Shown here: piece after piece, positions 37,512-47,476 of the stretch
Position numbering within the stretch: position 1 is the first letter of the stretch
Layout of the letters: every line of letters starts with the position of its first letter
Origin: Saprospiraceae bacterium
GTDB taxonomy: Bacteria; Bacteroidota; Bacteroidia; Chitinophagales; Saprospiraceae
Direction of reading: 5' to 3'
Length of the DNA stretch: 64,000 bases
NCBI GenBank assembly: GCA_028280415.1
Contig: JANQLV010000043.1
Coordinates: forward strand, 1-64,000
Notes under the pieces: generated by a model
The model's input: the letters and a program-made list of their open reading frames with translations, nothing else
Told to the model about the DNA's origin: nothing
Database searches by the model: none
Translations under genes and position numbers: made by a program

Positions 37512-38579
37512 TTAATTTGAAAAGCCAAGATTTGGAGCAGTAGCCCTGGATTTTATATTTCCGGACTCATCACTGTAGAGAAAATAGGCTTCTACATTCT
37601 CCAAACGGCTAATCATCTCCACCCCCCGTTCAAGTCCCATAGCCATACAAGCAGTGGCATAGGCATCGGCAGTCATGCAATCCGGAGCGAGAATGGTTGC
37701 ACTGAGTAAGGTGTTTTTTTCCGGAAAGCCGGTTTTAGAATTAATCGTATGCGCGTATTTTACACCATTTATTTCATAAAAATTGCGGTAATTTCCTGAA
37801 GTGGCCAGGGCCTGATTTTGTAATTTAATTTTTGACTGTATTTCTGTTAGCGGAGCATCCTCTTTAGGTTTGCTGATTCCTACCGTCCACCAATCCTGCT
37901 TGGGGTTTTTTCCTTTCACCCGCAACTCTCCGCCAATTTCCACATAATAATTTTGCACCCCTTTTTTATCCAATAAGCGCGTCACAGCATCCACTCCATA
38001 CCCTTTTGCAATAGCACTAAAGTCGAGTTGGATCCCTGCATGCTCCTTTTTCAAATATACCCAGCCATCTTCTGTACTTCGCTGGCTTACTTTTTCAAAT
38101 CCGACAAATTCCATTAAGGAATCAATCTTCATTTTATCTGCTTCCACCACAGGACGTTTCTCCGTATATCCAAAGCCCCAGTAATTTACAATGGGCATAA
38201 TCGTAGGATCAAAATATCCCTCCGTATTTTGATAGACCTCTTTTGCTTTTTCAAAATTCGCTTTGAAATGTAAAGGAGGGTTCTTTCCCTTTTTTAAAAG
38301 ATTCAAATACTGAATCTCATCAGCACTTTTATTAAACCTGGAAATAAAGGATTCCGGTTCATAGGTAGATACTTCATTGTTTACAGCTATCAGCAATTGA
38401 TCAATTTCAGGTTTAAAATCCCTGTTCAGTGAATCCAAATATTTTATAGAATAGTTTGTTCCCATTGTTTTCCCGGTCAAAGCCAGATACTCTGCTTGCG
38501 GTGAAGATGCCTGTTGATCCGTTTTACACGAAAAAAAGCATATCAAAATCCCCAGCCCTAATAAATAGCGTATTTTCAA
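37512..38579 (-). CDS. apbE: FAD:protein FMN transferase (ApbE), lipoprotein
   Basis: A 355-residue lipoprotein (MKIRYLLGLGILICFFSC, Cys18). It attaches FMN covalently to threonine of periplasmic-facing flavoproteins such as Na+-NQR or Rnf subunits. Family motifs are present: LTGKTMGTNYSIKY near the start, AIAKGYGVDAVTRLL and VEIGGELRVKGKNP in the middle, and YAHTINSKTGFP with ATILAPDCMTADAYATACM in the flavin/Mg site at the C-terminal half. Length is normal for the family. Its flavoprotein substrate is not encoded in the window. The exonuclease gene follows after 45 bp. Confidence 0.94.
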   Translation of the reverse strand: MKIRYLLGLGILICFFSCKTDQQASSPQAEYLALTGKTMGTNYSIKYLDSLNRDFKPEIDQLLIAVNNEVSTYEPESFISRFNKSADEIQYLNLLKKGKNPPLHFKANFEKAKEVYQNTEGYFDPTIMPIVNYWGFGYTEKRPVVEADKMKIDSLMEFVGFEKVSQRSTEDGWVYLKKEHAGIQLDFSAIAKGYGVDAVTRLLDKKGVQNYYVEIGGELRVKGKNPKQDWWTVGISKPKEDAPLTEIQSKIKLQNQALATSGNYRNFYEINGVKYAHTINSKTGFPEKNTLLSATILAPDCMTADAYATACMAMGLERGVEMISRLENVEAYFLYSDESGNIKSRATAPNLGFSN

Positions 38580-38923
38580 GACATTTTCATTTTATGGATT
38601 ATTAAGAAAAAGAGAAGCAACCGCAAGAGGTTCATCCTAATATTGCTGCAATGTTACGAAAAAAATAGCAGCCGTTTGGGGGTATTTTATTTTTTAAGGT
38701 TTCAATAATATTACCGGCATAAAACCGACAAGTCAGAATAATGAAAACCTGATAATTATTACCATTACTTTTATTTTTTGCCTTTCCCTTTTGCAAGGGC
38801 AGATGTAGACGGTTCACCAGACTAATAATTTGTCAAATTTGTCGATAGGAGTTTTAGAAAAATAATAACTTTGTAAATTTTGGGCTTATTTATTTTGTTT
38901 TGAGCTTTCAATAGTGCATGATT
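38580..38923. other. Divergent intergenic region between apbE and the DUF6495-like gene
   Basis: A plus-strand -7 box TAACTTTG lies at 38866-38873 with TTTG at 38838-38841, a spacing of 24 nt that is slightly long. Nothing convincing was seen for apbE. The minus ORF at 38632-38817 shows no coding features. Confidence 0.45.
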
Positions 38924-39409
38924 ATGAAATACAGAAGATTAAACCAAGAGGAATTAGCAGAAGTCGAAGAAGAATTTGTTCGCTTTCTGGTAGCCAATTC
39001 GATTACCGGAGAAGATTGGGTCAAGATCAAGGAAGAATCAACGGAAAAAGCGGAGCGTCTGATCGAAATGTTTAGCGATATTGTTTTTGAAAATGTGCTC
39101 AAAAAAGTCGAACATCTCGAATACAAATCCAGGCATGACATCAAAACATTCCACTGCTTACCGGATAAAATCAGGTTATTGGGCTTAATGGTTGAAGGAG
39201 AATCCAAGCTGAATTTCACAGAGGATCACAGTCCGGAGCAAATGATGTCCTTGCTTCAGCTGTCTGATGCCAAACTCAAATTATACGAGGCAGAAAAAAC
39301 GTATTCCAAAGAGCGGGAACTAGAGCTTTTTGAAATGATGGAGAATGGTTGCCTTATTTCGAAAGGAGACTTGTATATGACGCTGAACAAATTAAAAGGA
39401 GGGAAATAG
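38924..39409 (+). CDS. Small acidic cytoplasmic protein, DUF6495-like
   Basis: A 161-residue protein without signal or membrane segments. It begins MKYRRLNQEELAEVEEEFVR and contains GEDWVKIKEE and a Cys in FHCLPDKIRLLGLMVEG. It matches the pattern I associate with DUF6495, a small family conserved in Bacteroidota with no known function. The highly charged helical sequence suggests a protein-protein role, but that is only inference. I chose ATG 38924, the second of two ATGs, because the family normally begins MKYRRL. Confidence 0.72.
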   Translation: MKYRRLNQEELAEVEEEFVRFLVANSITGEDWVKIKEESTEKAERLIEMFSDIVFENVLKKVEHLEYKSRHDIKTFHCLPDKIRLLGLMVEGESKLNFTEDHSPEQMMSLLQLSDAKLKLYEAEKTYSKERELELFEMMENGCLISKGDLYMTLNKLKGGK

Positions 39410-39498
39410 ATGAGATTATCCGGCTGCCGCCATAGCCTCCCCGGGCGAAGCCATTCATTGGCAAGGCCGGGAAGCATGCATCAGGGTATCAGGGAGCA

Positions 39499-40197
39499 TT
39501 AAGGCTTTTTAAATACCGTCAGCTCACTATAGCTTTCCAGTTTTCCTTTTTTATTATACATCTCTTCCCGTACTACTCCTACTCCATCGGCGATCCATTG
39601 GATGATTTTGTATTTCTTTTTGACAAATGCGACTTTTGAATTGAACTCATAAGACAACTTATAACAATCATAAGTCCCGGCACTTGTACTGATCGTTTCC
39701 TTCGCCTCGATGTTCCGGTTAGAAATATCAAACCTGATCGTCATCAGTTTGATATCATTACTACTTACTTTGATCTCGGTAGAAGCATCTTCCAGGGTTT
39801 TGCCTACAGATAGTTCTTTGGGAAAAACCAGTGCATCTCCTTCAATCTCCAGCTCCATACCATAAGTAGATTTTACTAATGCAGGATTCAACATATTCAG
39901 GATATCTATTTCATATCCGTTTTCTTTGCAAATAACCTCAAAATCTACAGTATTGAGTTCCTCTTCGTTTTTATCACTCACAGAGCTAGACAGCTCGGCC
40001 TGCACGATCCCGTCCATTTCCGTAATATCATTGACCTTCGTATAATTTCTGGAGGTGACTTTTCCTTTTTTATCATAGTAAGTCATTTCAAATTCGGTAT
40101 CCGGCTCATAAGGTAAGAAGCCTATACACTCCTGGGCCTTGATCGCTTGTCCAGCCAACAACATTAAGATAGAGAAGATAAATTGCTTTGTTTTCAT
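39499..40197 (-). CDS. Secreted DUF3108/TapB-like protein
   Basis: A 232-residue secreted protein with signal peptide MKTKQFIFSILMLLAGQAIKAQ. Its mature part has the beta-rich pattern of the DUF3108-like (TapB) family: FEMTYYDKKGKVTSRNY at the start, then ISTSAGTYDCYKLSYEF and WIADGVGVVREEMYNKKGKL near the end. These proteins are periplasmic; some are linked to lipoprotein or surface functions, but none is well defined. It stands alone between convergent and same-strand neighbours. Confidence 0.75.
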   Translation of the reverse strand: MKTKQFIFSILMLLAGQAIKAQECIGFLPYEPDTEFEMTYYDKKGKVTSRNYTKVNDITEMDGIVQAELSSSVSDKNEEELNTVDFEVICKENGYEIDILNMLNPALVKSTYGMELEIEGDALVFPKELSVGKTLEDASTEIKVSSNDIKLMTIRFDISNRNIEAKETISTSAGTYDCYKLSYEFNSKVAFVKKKYKIIQWIADGVGVVREEMYNKKGKLESYSELTVFKKP

Positions 40198-40289
40198 TTT
40201 AGTTTTTTCCTTAAATGTAAGACATAAAACGAAGAACGACCAAACTGTATTTATTATTGGTCAGTCCGGGTATAGAAATATAAAGTATT

Positions 40290-41750
40290 TTAAAAGATTT
40301 CCATTTTGAGTTCTTCAATCTTTTGATCCAGCCAATCCTTATTGATAATGGTAGTCATCTCGGTCATGTCATTTTCCAATTTGATCAATTCTTTTTTGGA
40401 CTTCTCTCTGGACACAAATTCCAGATTGGATTTAATCTGAAATGCCCGGTTTGTAAAGCGAACCAGGTTGGACATTGCTTGTTTTCGGTGTTTGGGAATC
40501 AGTTTATTCCGACTCAGGTATTGACTAAAAGAACGCGTAAGCGAAACCAATGCCTCATCCGCCTGGAGATCGTAATAGGTTCTCAGTAAAAGGGATTTTG
40601 CCGCCAGATTATATCGAATATCCGTATATTCCACTCTTACCAGCAGCTCCAAAACTTTTTCCAATTGATTACTACTATAATAATAGGCCGCCAAATTGAA
40701 GGTATAAGCATTTTCAATTACTTCGGGATTCAACTTTTCTTTATATTCTTCTATAAAATTGTAAGTCCAGCTCATTTCCCGCAGGCGGATACCGGCGGTA
40801 ACAATATTTTTGTAATGCCATTGTGACAAAAAACCATTGGTATCCAGCAGCAGTTCTTTTTCCAGCTGATCTTTATACAGGATAAAGGCCTCCTTTAAAA
40901 ATTGCGTCTGCCCTTTATTAATTTGTTCGATACAAAAGTTCTGCAGATAGATGTAAATATTCTGTAATTCGGGTTTTGTAAATGAGTCACTATTTTTCTG
41001 AATAACGGATAAAGCATCGTAATAGTACGCCTGTTCACCGTCCCGGATCATCTGATAGATCTGAAAATAGACAATCACCATCGGGTTTTTCGCATATCTT
41101 TCCGGATGCTCCCGAATGGCATTCAGTAAAATATCCAGCAGATTTGTCGAGTAATCAATCTGCATAATCCGGCTGCGTACCAGCATTTCACAACTATCCC
41201 GTAATTTGACCGCCAGGTAATACTGATCCAGGTTGTTTTGTTTTTGTTGAATACTATGATCCTTTTCATGCCTGGAACGATGTGCATAATACTGATCGGA
41301 TTCTGCAGCCGTTAAAAACTGTAAATTGAAATAATCTGCATCCTTTATCGGATTCTTTTCCAGCCCCTGCTGTAGTTTGTAATTTATTTTTTCGTAATGC
41401 CGATACTGCTCCCTTTGTCTGAGTTGACGCAATAAAAGAAGTTTCTTAAAGTGCTCATTTTTCTTAAACTGTTCGTAGATTAAAAACTGTTCAGCCAAAC
41501 GAAGACTATACGTAAAAATAATAGCTAATTCCTGCTGGTTCAAAACTCTGGCTGGAAAAGCTTCTTTTACCAATATTTTTCGATCGCAATTCGATTCGGA
41601 AAAATCAGGAAACATTTTGCTGAGATAGCTCAGCAATTCCCGGACACCTTTATGCTTATTGAAATACGGAGAATGCGCAAACTCATAAAAGCGAGTCATC
41701 TCCTTTCTGGAAAAGGTTTGCAATAACTGGATTAACTGATTAGAATACAA
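40290..41750 (-). CDS. Helical-repeat (TPR-like) cytoplasmic protein of unknown function
   Basis: A 486-residue soluble protein built almost entirely of amphipathic helices rich in Leu, Tyr, Gln and Arg (e.g. FARKEM-type N-terminus, then ADYFNLQFLTAAESDQYY and AAYYYSSNQLEKVLELL). The pattern resembles TPR/SEL-type solenoids, but no single repeat motif is clean. No signal peptide, membrane helix or catalytic motif is seen. I recognise only general resemblance to conserved hypothetical proteins of Saprospiraceae. The divergent GPH transporter gene starts 111 bp away, so they may share a control region. Confidence 0.7.
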   Translation of the reverse strand: MYSNQLIQLLQTFSRKEMTRFYEFAHSPYFNKHKGVRELLSYLSKMFPDFSESNCDRKILVKEAFPARVLNQQELAIIFTYSLRLAEQFLIYEQFKKNEHFKKLLLLRQLRQREQYRHYEKINYKLQQGLEKNPIKDADYFNLQFLTAAESDQYYAHRSRHEKDHSIQQKQNNLDQYYLAVKLRDSCEMLVRSRIMQIDYSTNLLDILLNAIREHPERYAKNPMVIVYFQIYQMIRDGEQAYYYDALSVIQKNSDSFTKPELQNIYIYLQNFCIEQINKGQTQFLKEAFILYKDQLEKELLLDTNGFLSQWHYKNIVTAGIRLREMSWTYNFIEEYKEKLNPEVIENAYTFNLAAYYYSSNQLEKVLELLVRVEYTDIRYNLAAKSLLLRTYYDLQADEALVSLTRSFSQYLSRNKLIPKHRKQAMSNLVRFTNRAFQIKSNLEFVSREKSKKELIKLENDMTEMTTIINKDWLDQKIEELKMEIF

Positions 41751-41861
41751 TTGCGCTGATTATTTTCTATGAACGGTAAAAATAATACTTTTCAGGTGGC
41801 AATTTATCATTTCCGGGCAAGACTATTACCTAAAGCGAAGGAATATACTTAAATTTCGGAT

Positions 41862-43199
41862 ATGGCTATTCGTCCTCCCTTAAGAGTAATTATATGTTAT
41901 GCAATCGGTCAATTGGGTTGGTCACTTGCAAGTTTTAGCGTAATCAATCTATTGTTATACTTTTACATGCCGCCGGAGACCACCGAAGTTATTTTTCCGG
42001 AATATATTTTCCAGGGAGCGATTCTGGGCTTTTTTACGGTAGTGGGTTTTATCAGTTCCGGAGGACGTATTTTTGATGCAATCACCGATCCGCTCATTGC
42101 CAATTGGTCCGATCAGAGTCATTCGAAAATGGGCAAACGCAAAAAGGCTATGGCTATTGCCGCTGTTCCTTTTGCTCTGCTTTCCTTTCTCACTTTTTTC
42201 CCAATTAGCAGTTCCACTACCACCAATACAATATGGCTATTGGCAATTGTTTTTCTCTTTTATTTCTTTATGACACTGTATGTGGTACCTTATACTGCAC
42301 TCATCTCGGAACTTGGCCATCACCGGGACGATCGTCTGTTGATCAGTACTATTATTTCTGTGACCTGGGCACTGGGTTTCCTTTTGGGGAACGGTATATT
42401 CGCTATTCAATCCCTGCTGGAGCAAACGCAGGAGCTGTCCCCTACCCTGGCTTTTCAGACAGCCGTCGGAGGGAGTAATGTATTTGCATTAATTTGTATG
42501 CTCATCCCGGTTGCGTTTTTAAACGAAAACAAATATGCCCAACAAAAAACCCAATCTATTTCTATCAAACAATCTTTGGCATCGGTTTTCAAAAATGTAA
42601 ACTTTCGTTTCTTTCTCTTTTCCGATCTGACTTACTGGCTGGCACTCAATTTTATTCAGATCGGTGTAGGTTTTTATGTAACCGTTCTCTTTGGCCTGGA
42701 CAAAGGCATGGCAAGTCTGTTTTCGGGTATTGGTTTCATATGTAGTTTTCTACTGTATGTTCCGATCAATATGCTGGCAAAAAAGCTGGGAAAGAAAAAA
42801 ATCCTGAAAACTGCATTTTTAGTTTTTTGTCTGGTCTTTCTACTCACGGGATTAGTTGGCCTTGTTCCCTTATCAAAAACAATCCTTTTTTACAGTCTGG
42901 CTGTCTTATCTGCTTTTCCACTCGCAGCTTTTGGTATTCTACCTAACACTATTATCGCCGATATTATCCACGAGCATGAGGCAGAAAGTGGTGAACAACT
43001 ATCCGGGATGTTCTACGGTGCCCGAAACTTTATGATGAAAATCGGTATTACACTTTCCAATCTGATATTTCCCTCCTTGTTATTGCTCGGCAAGAGTATG
43101 GAGAATCCGACAGGAATCCGTGCTACGACCATCCTCGCATTTGTTTTTTGCCTTATCGGCTTTTTTATTTTTACCCGATATCAAGACATACAGAAGTGA
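41862..43199 (+). CDS. GPH-family sugar:cation symporter (MFS superfamily)
   Basis: A 445-residue membrane protein with about 12 helices. The diagnostic GPH (glycoside-pentoside-hexuronide) motif FDAITDPLIANWSD lies at ~70, followed by the basic loop SKMGKRKKAM. The central YVVPYTALISELG segment and the later DIIHEHEAESGEQLSGMFYG motif are also typical. Members move sugars or related compounds with H+ or Na+. The substrate cannot be read from the sequence, and no carbohydrate-degrading gene lies nearby. Confidence 0.88.
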   Translation: MAIRPPLRVIICYAIGQLGWSLASFSVINLLLYFYMPPETTEVIFPEYIFQGAILGFFTVVGFISSGGRIFDAITDPLIANWSDQSHSKMGKRKKAMAIAAVPFALLSFLTFFPISSSTTTNTIWLLAIVFLFYFFMTLYVVPYTALISELGHHRDDRLLISTIISVTWALGFLLGNGIFAIQSLLEQTQELSPTLAFQTAVGGSNVFALICMLIPVAFLNENKYAQQKTQSISIKQSLASVFKNVNFRFFLFSDLTYWLALNFIQIGVGFYVTVLFGLDKGMASLFSGIGFICSFLLYVPINMLAKKLGKKKILKTAFLVFCLVFLLTGLVGLVPLSKTILFYSLAVLSAFPLAAFGILPNTIIADIIHEHEAESGEQLSGMFYGARNFMMKIGITLSNLIFPSLLLLGKSMENPTGIRATTILAFVFCLIGFFIFTRYQDIQK

Positions 43200-43563
43200 C
43201 TTCTTTTTCGACAGAACCGGAAGTGTATAATCATATTTGTTTTTTATCTGCAATAACTGATTATGAATTCAATCCTTTTGGAATATAATGTATAGAAAGT
43301 TGTACCCAAATACCAGGTATTATTACAGGGTCTTTAAAAAAACAATATAAAAATCTAATAATCAGATTCTTATAAATTTAAAAACACCTGCCAGGTCCAG
43401 GAATTTCAGGGCCATTGTTTATTGAAATTGCAACAGATTAAAAAAATTACTATTTTCGGCTTTCAGACATAGTATTTGAGTACTCCTATCACAAAAGACA
43501 TTTTTCAATTAATCTACAATTCGATCAAAATATAATTGGTACGAATAAAAATTACACATTAGA
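43200..43563. other. Intergenic region after the GPH transporter
   Basis: AT-rich with an imperfect AATCT/AGATT hairpin near 43350. No clear promoter or RNA gene was recognised. Confidence 0.4.
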
Positions 43564-44310
43564 ATGGAGCTATTTAACCACAACAGAATACAAGAACTAA
43601 TTGATAACGGTTACGATTTTGATATTGGAAGGTATATTTCCGAGGGATTTGACATTGTGAAAAAAGAGTTTGGCCTTTTTGTCGGATTTACTTTGGTACT
43701 TTTTCTCATTTACACCGCAGCGAGCTTTGTTCCTTTTGCTTCGTTCATTGTAGGAGCCCCTTTGCTGGCAGGTTTTTATCTCACGGCTCATAAGGTGTTA
43801 AAAAACGAAATTATTGAATTTGGTGATTTTTTTAAGGGCTTCGACTATTTCGCCCAGCTTCTCATTCAGCAACTATTCATAATGCTCATTATGCTGGCGG
43901 TAATGGTTCCGGTTTTTCTTCTCATTTTCGCCGGAATTGCCATGACCGGAAGTAGTAGCGGACAGGCAACTCTAGTTATTTTGTTTTTCCTGCTCATGAT
44001 CATTGTGATGATAGGCGTTTTTTATGTTGCTATTAGTTACTCCTTTGCTCAGCATTTTATAATATTTGGAAATATGCAAGCCTGGGATGCTATGGAAGCC
44101 AGTCGCAAGATCGTAGCAAAAAACTTTTTTCCGGTCCTGGGTCTGGGCTTATTAGCAGGGTTAATCAATTTAGTAGGAGCACTATTATGTTTTGTGGGTT
44201 TATTGTTTACGATTCCTGCTACCTATGCGGCTTTCTATGTAGCCTTTAGAGATATTATGCAATTTGACGAAACGGAGGAAGAGGATATTCTGAATCATTT
44301 AGTAGACTAA
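43564..44310 (+). CDS. Polytopic membrane protein of unknown function
   Basis: A 248-residue protein with about six membrane helices: ~38-60, 64-80, 100-130, 135-160, 190-215 and 215-235. The N-terminus is cytosolic and contains GYDFDIGRYISEGFDIVKKE. It ends with an acidic tail (FDETEEEDILNHLVD). The layout resembles the DUF975/glycerophosphodiester-phosphodiesterase-membrane-domain group, but no catalytic residues are present. It lies upstream of recQ on the same strand, with 115 bp between. Confidence 0.7.
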   Translation: MELFNHNRIQELIDNGYDFDIGRYISEGFDIVKKEFGLFVGFTLVLFLIYTAASFVPFASFIVGAPLLAGFYLTAHKVLKNEIIEFGDFFKGFDYFAQLLIQQLFIMLIMLAVMVPVFLLIFAGIAMTGSSSGQATLVILFFLLMIIVMIGVFYVAISYSFAQHFIIFGNMQAWDAMEASRKIVAKNFFPVLGLGLLAGLINLVGALLCFVGLLFTIPATYAAFYVAFRDIMQFDETEEEDILNHLVD

Positions 44311-44425
44311 GCTATTTCATACCCGGGGATCATTCTTCGGGTATTGTTTTTCAAATTTTATAACAATACATTTACGATATAAAATAATTTAGTATCTTCG
44401 CTATTGAATCTATTATAACTGGTGA

Positions 44426-46561
44426 ATGATGACAGTCGACTTTGCGAAAGATGCTTTAAAAAAATATTTTGGCTACGATAATTTCCGCCCCATGCAGTCG
44501 GAGATTATAGAGGCGATTTATGCGAAAACAGATACTCTGGTTCTAATGCCTACGGGAGGAGGAAAATCCGTTTGTTATCAGATTCCGGCAGTTACTCAGG
44601 AAGGAGTATGTCTGGTGGTCTCTCCATTGATTTCTTTAATGAAAGATCAGGTAGAAGGTTTGAGAGCTAATGGGGTTCCGGCCGCTTATCTGAATTCTTC
44701 TCTAAACAGTGCCGAGCAAAATGCAGTTGAGAATGACCTTTTTAACGGAAATATAAAACTGCTTTATGTCTCTCCCGAAAAGCTCGTATCCCAGAGTTTT
44801 TTGCCCTTGCTTAAACAGGCTAAAATCAATCTCTTTGCCATTGATGAAGCTCATTGCATTTCATCCTGGGGGCATGATTTCAGGCCCGAGTACAAAAAAC
44901 TCAGATTTTTAAAAGAACAATTCTCCGACATCCCTCTGGTCGCACTCACTGCCACCGCCGATAAAGTGACCCGGCGAGATATTATTCAACAATTGGGATT
45001 ACAAAATCCCCGGGTTTTTATAGCATCATTCGACCGCCCGAATATCAGTCTGAATGTACGTCCCGGTCAAAAACGTTTCGAACAAATCCTCGCTTTCATT
45101 CAACAACACGCTAATCAAGCAGGGATTATTTACTGTCTTAGCAGGAAATCGACGGAGGACCTTGCTTCCAAGCTTCGGGAGAAAAGAATCGATGCAGCCG
45201 CTTATCATGCCGGCCTGGATCCGGCTACCCGCTCCAAAGTTCAGGAAGATTTCATTAAAGATGATGTACAAATCGTTTGTGCAACTATTGCTTTTGGAAT
45301 GGGGATCGACAAATCAAATGTACGCTGGGTAGTGCATTATAATTTACCCAAAAATATGGAAAGCTATTATCAGGAAATAGGCCGTGCCGGACGCGATGGC
45401 GCTCGTTCGGATGCTTTGCTTTTTTATAGTTTCAGGGATGTAATGGTTATGCGCGAGATTATTAGCAATAATCAAAGTGAAAATGAAGCCGTACAATTAT
45501 CCAAACTGGAAAGAATACAACAATATGCCGACTCTTTAATCTGCCGTCGTAAAATATTGCTCAATTACTTCGGTGAAAACCTGGACTCCGATTGCGGTAA
45601 TTGTGACGTTTGCAAAAACCCGCCTCAACATTTTGACGGAACGATCATTGCCCAGAAAGCATTATCTGCAGTCGCCCGGGCAAAAGAAAAAGTAGGTATT
45701 CGATTATTGATTGATATTTTACGAGGATCACAAAGAAAAGAAATCATCGAGCTAGGTTATGATCGTATCAAAACCTATGGAATGGGAGCAGATATATCTG
45801 CTTACGACTGGCAACATCTCATGGCACAATTGATCAACCTTGGCTTACTGGAAATTGCTTATGACCAGCGCAATGTTCTAAAGTTAACATCCCTCAGCCG
45901 GGCGGTCCTATTCGAGTCCAAAAAGGTACAACTCGTAAGAATGGCAGATATCAAGCAAAGGCAAGAAGCAGAAAAGAATAAAGTCAAGAAAAAATCCGTC
46001 AAAGAGCGTGTACGGGATGAACTGTTTGAAATTCTCCGAAAGCTTCGAAGAGATATTGCACAAAAAAGCGGTATTCCGCCTTATTTAGTGTTCTCGGATG
46101 CAAGCCTGGAACAAATGGCTGCCAGCCGTCCTGTTACGGAATTTGATTTTTCCATGATATCTGGTGTCGGAGAGAAAAAACTAAAACAGTACGGGCAAAT
46201 TTTTATGAGCAAAATCAAAGAATTCATTGGAGACAAGGCCAGTGCAGGTACGACCATTCAGGGAGCTACTCAGCTTCAAACCTTGCAGTTGTACAATCGC
46301 GGCTTTTCTCCGGAGCGCATTGCCATGGAGCGCGGTATCTCCGAGCAAACGGTTTATGATCATCTGGTCAAGATGTACGCCAAGGATCAAAAAATAGACA
46401 TCAAACGCTTTGTAAGCAGTAGTGAAATAAAACGGATCATGGAGGTCGTAGCAAGTCTGGAACCGCCTTATAAGCTTAGACAGATTTACGAAGCGCTCAA
46501 TGAGGAAATCCCCTATTATAAGATTCGCTTCGGATTAGCTTATTATTATAAAAAACGATAG
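44426..46561 (+). CDS. recQ: ATP-dependent DNA helicase RecQ
   Basis: A 711-residue 3'-5' helicase that processes recombination and replication intermediates. Walker A TGGGKS is at 43-48 and the DEAH box with the RecQ aromatic loop, AIDEAHCISSWGHDFRPEY, is near 140. Helicase motif VI QEIGRAGRDG is present. A zinc site (CRRKILLNYFGENLDSDCGNCDVC-region) lies at ~373-396, followed by the winged helix, an HRDC domain (~530-605) and a C-terminal helix-turn-helix region (SPERIAMERGISEQTVYDHL). The start is the first of two adjacent ATGs. A strong bidirectional terminator follows. Confidence 0.96.
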   Translation: MMTVDFAKDALKKYFGYDNFRPMQSEIIEAIYAKTDTLVLMPTGGGKSVCYQIPAVTQEGVCLVVSPLISLMKDQVEGLRANGVPAAYLNSSLNSAEQNAVENDLFNGNIKLLYVSPEKLVSQSFLPLLKQAKINLFAIDEAHCISSWGHDFRPEYKKLRFLKEQFSDIPLVALTATADKVTRRDIIQQLGLQNPRVFIASFDRPNISLNVRPGQKRFEQILAFIQQHANQAGIIYCLSRKSTEDLASKLREKRIDAAAYHAGLDPATRSKVQEDFIKDDVQIVCATIAFGMGIDKSNVRWVVHYNLPKNMESYYQEIGRAGRDGARSDALLFYSFRDVMVMREIISNNQSENEAVQLSKLERIQQYADSLICRRKILLNYFGENLDSDCGNCDVCKNPPQHFDGTIIAQKALSAVARAKEKVGIRLLIDILRGSQRKEIIELGYDRIKTYGMGADISAYDWQHLMAQLINLGLLEIAYDQRNVLKLTSLSRAVLFESKKVQLVRMADIKQRQEAEKNKVKKKSVKERVRDELFEILRKLRRDIAQKSGIPPYLVFSDASLEQMAASRPVTEFDFSMISGVGEKKLKQYGQIFMSKIKEFIGDKASAGTTIQGATQLQTLQLYNRGFSPERIAMERGISEQTVYDHLVKMYAKDQKIDIKRFVSSSEIKRIMEVVASLEPPYKLRQIYEALNEEIPYYKIRFGLAYYYKKR

Positions 46562-46606
46562 TCTTTTAAGCAAGTCCAGACATCTTTGAGATCTGTGCTC
46601 TTAAAT

Positions 46607-46646
46607 AAAAAAGGTATCAGCTGTGTACGAAGCTGATACCTTTTTT
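46607..46646 (+). terminator. Bidirectional terminator between recQ and the convergent gene
   Basis: GGTATCAGCT (46613-46622) and AGCTGATACC (46631-46640) form a perfect stem, flanked by A6 upstream and T6 downstream. It therefore works on both strands. Confidence 0.92.
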
Positions 46647-46693
46647 ATTGATGCTTTCGCCGTATAACGAAAGTTATGCTAGAGAATAATATT

Positions 46694-47365
46694 TTAGTCC
46701 TTCCGAGCTACATTGTCCTCTTTCTCGCTTTTCTTGGAAAAGTTTTTAGTGATCGTATATGCCCCATTTTGAAAAGAAGCTACATAAGCTCCATCTGCTT
46801 CGGCTTCCAGATCAACCATAAAATCATTTTCTCCTTTTTGCATTTCGTAGGTCTGCTTCATTACAATCTCTCCAAGGTTAGTTGCTAATTGGTATTTCAA
46901 TTCGCCGTCAGCAACAGAAAGTACAGAAACCCGGTATTGATTTTTATCGACTTTCTCGGTTTCCTGGATTAAGAAATTGTTGATCACATCTTTCACTACA
47001 GGGACAACTTCAGAATAGCTCTCTATACTGGCGTTTTCTTCCAGAATTTTAATTCTGTAAAACGCTTTTTTGAGACCCAATTCACGATCTTCGAAAGCAA
47101 ACTGCTTTCTATTATCATCTGTATCAGCCATTATTTCGCCGATTTTTACAAATTCTTCTCCGGAGTTCAAGGCTCGTTCAATAACATAAACCTGGCCGGT
47201 CTTGGCGGCATCCAGAGTCTCCCACATTACCACAATTCCAGCTCCAAAGTCCATCCCGTCAACCGACAAGATATTATCGCTTTGTGCATTGAGGGAGGGA
47301 TTAATTAAGGATAAGGTGAGAAAAAGTAATAAACACTTAAAAGAAATTTTTGCTAGATTTTTCAT
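46694..47365 (-). CDS. Small secreted protein, Fn3-like with a possible C-terminal sorting module
   Basis: A 223-residue secreted protein with signal peptide ending NPSLNAQ. Residues ~30-115 resemble the single Fn3-like module common in Bacteroidota secreted proteins (VVMWETLDAAKTGQVYVIER, AFYRIKILEENASIESYSEV). The C-terminal ~85 residues have strand patterns reminiscent of type A sorting modules (LKYQLATNLGEIVMKQTYEM, ADGAYVASFQNG) but lack the usual YPNP motif and continue into a charged tail. Export by T9SS is possible, not shown. Function unknown. Confidence 0.65.
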   Translation of the reverse strand: MKNLAKISFKCLLLFLTLSLINPSLNAQSDNILSVDGMDFGAGIVVMWETLDAAKTGQVYVIERALNSGEEFVKIGEIMADTDDNRKQFAFEDRELGLKKAFYRIKILEENASIESYSEVVPVVKDVINNFLIQETEKVDKNQYRVSVLSVADGELKYQLATNLGEIVMKQTYEMQKGENDFMVDLEAEADGAYVASFQNGAYTITKNFSKKSEKEDNVARKD

Positions 47366-47476
47366 CAGTATGTGGTTTTATTAATATCCAGCAAAATTCA
47401 CACCAATTTCACTAATTTCAGCCCTTATTCATTCGAATTCAAAAATCGACCAGCAAGCTGCAAATAACGAATTTAA

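Noticed and set aside
38632-38817. Minus ORF in the apbE upstream region
   Set aside because: No signal, domain or ribosome-binding context; it lies in non-coding AT-rich sequence.
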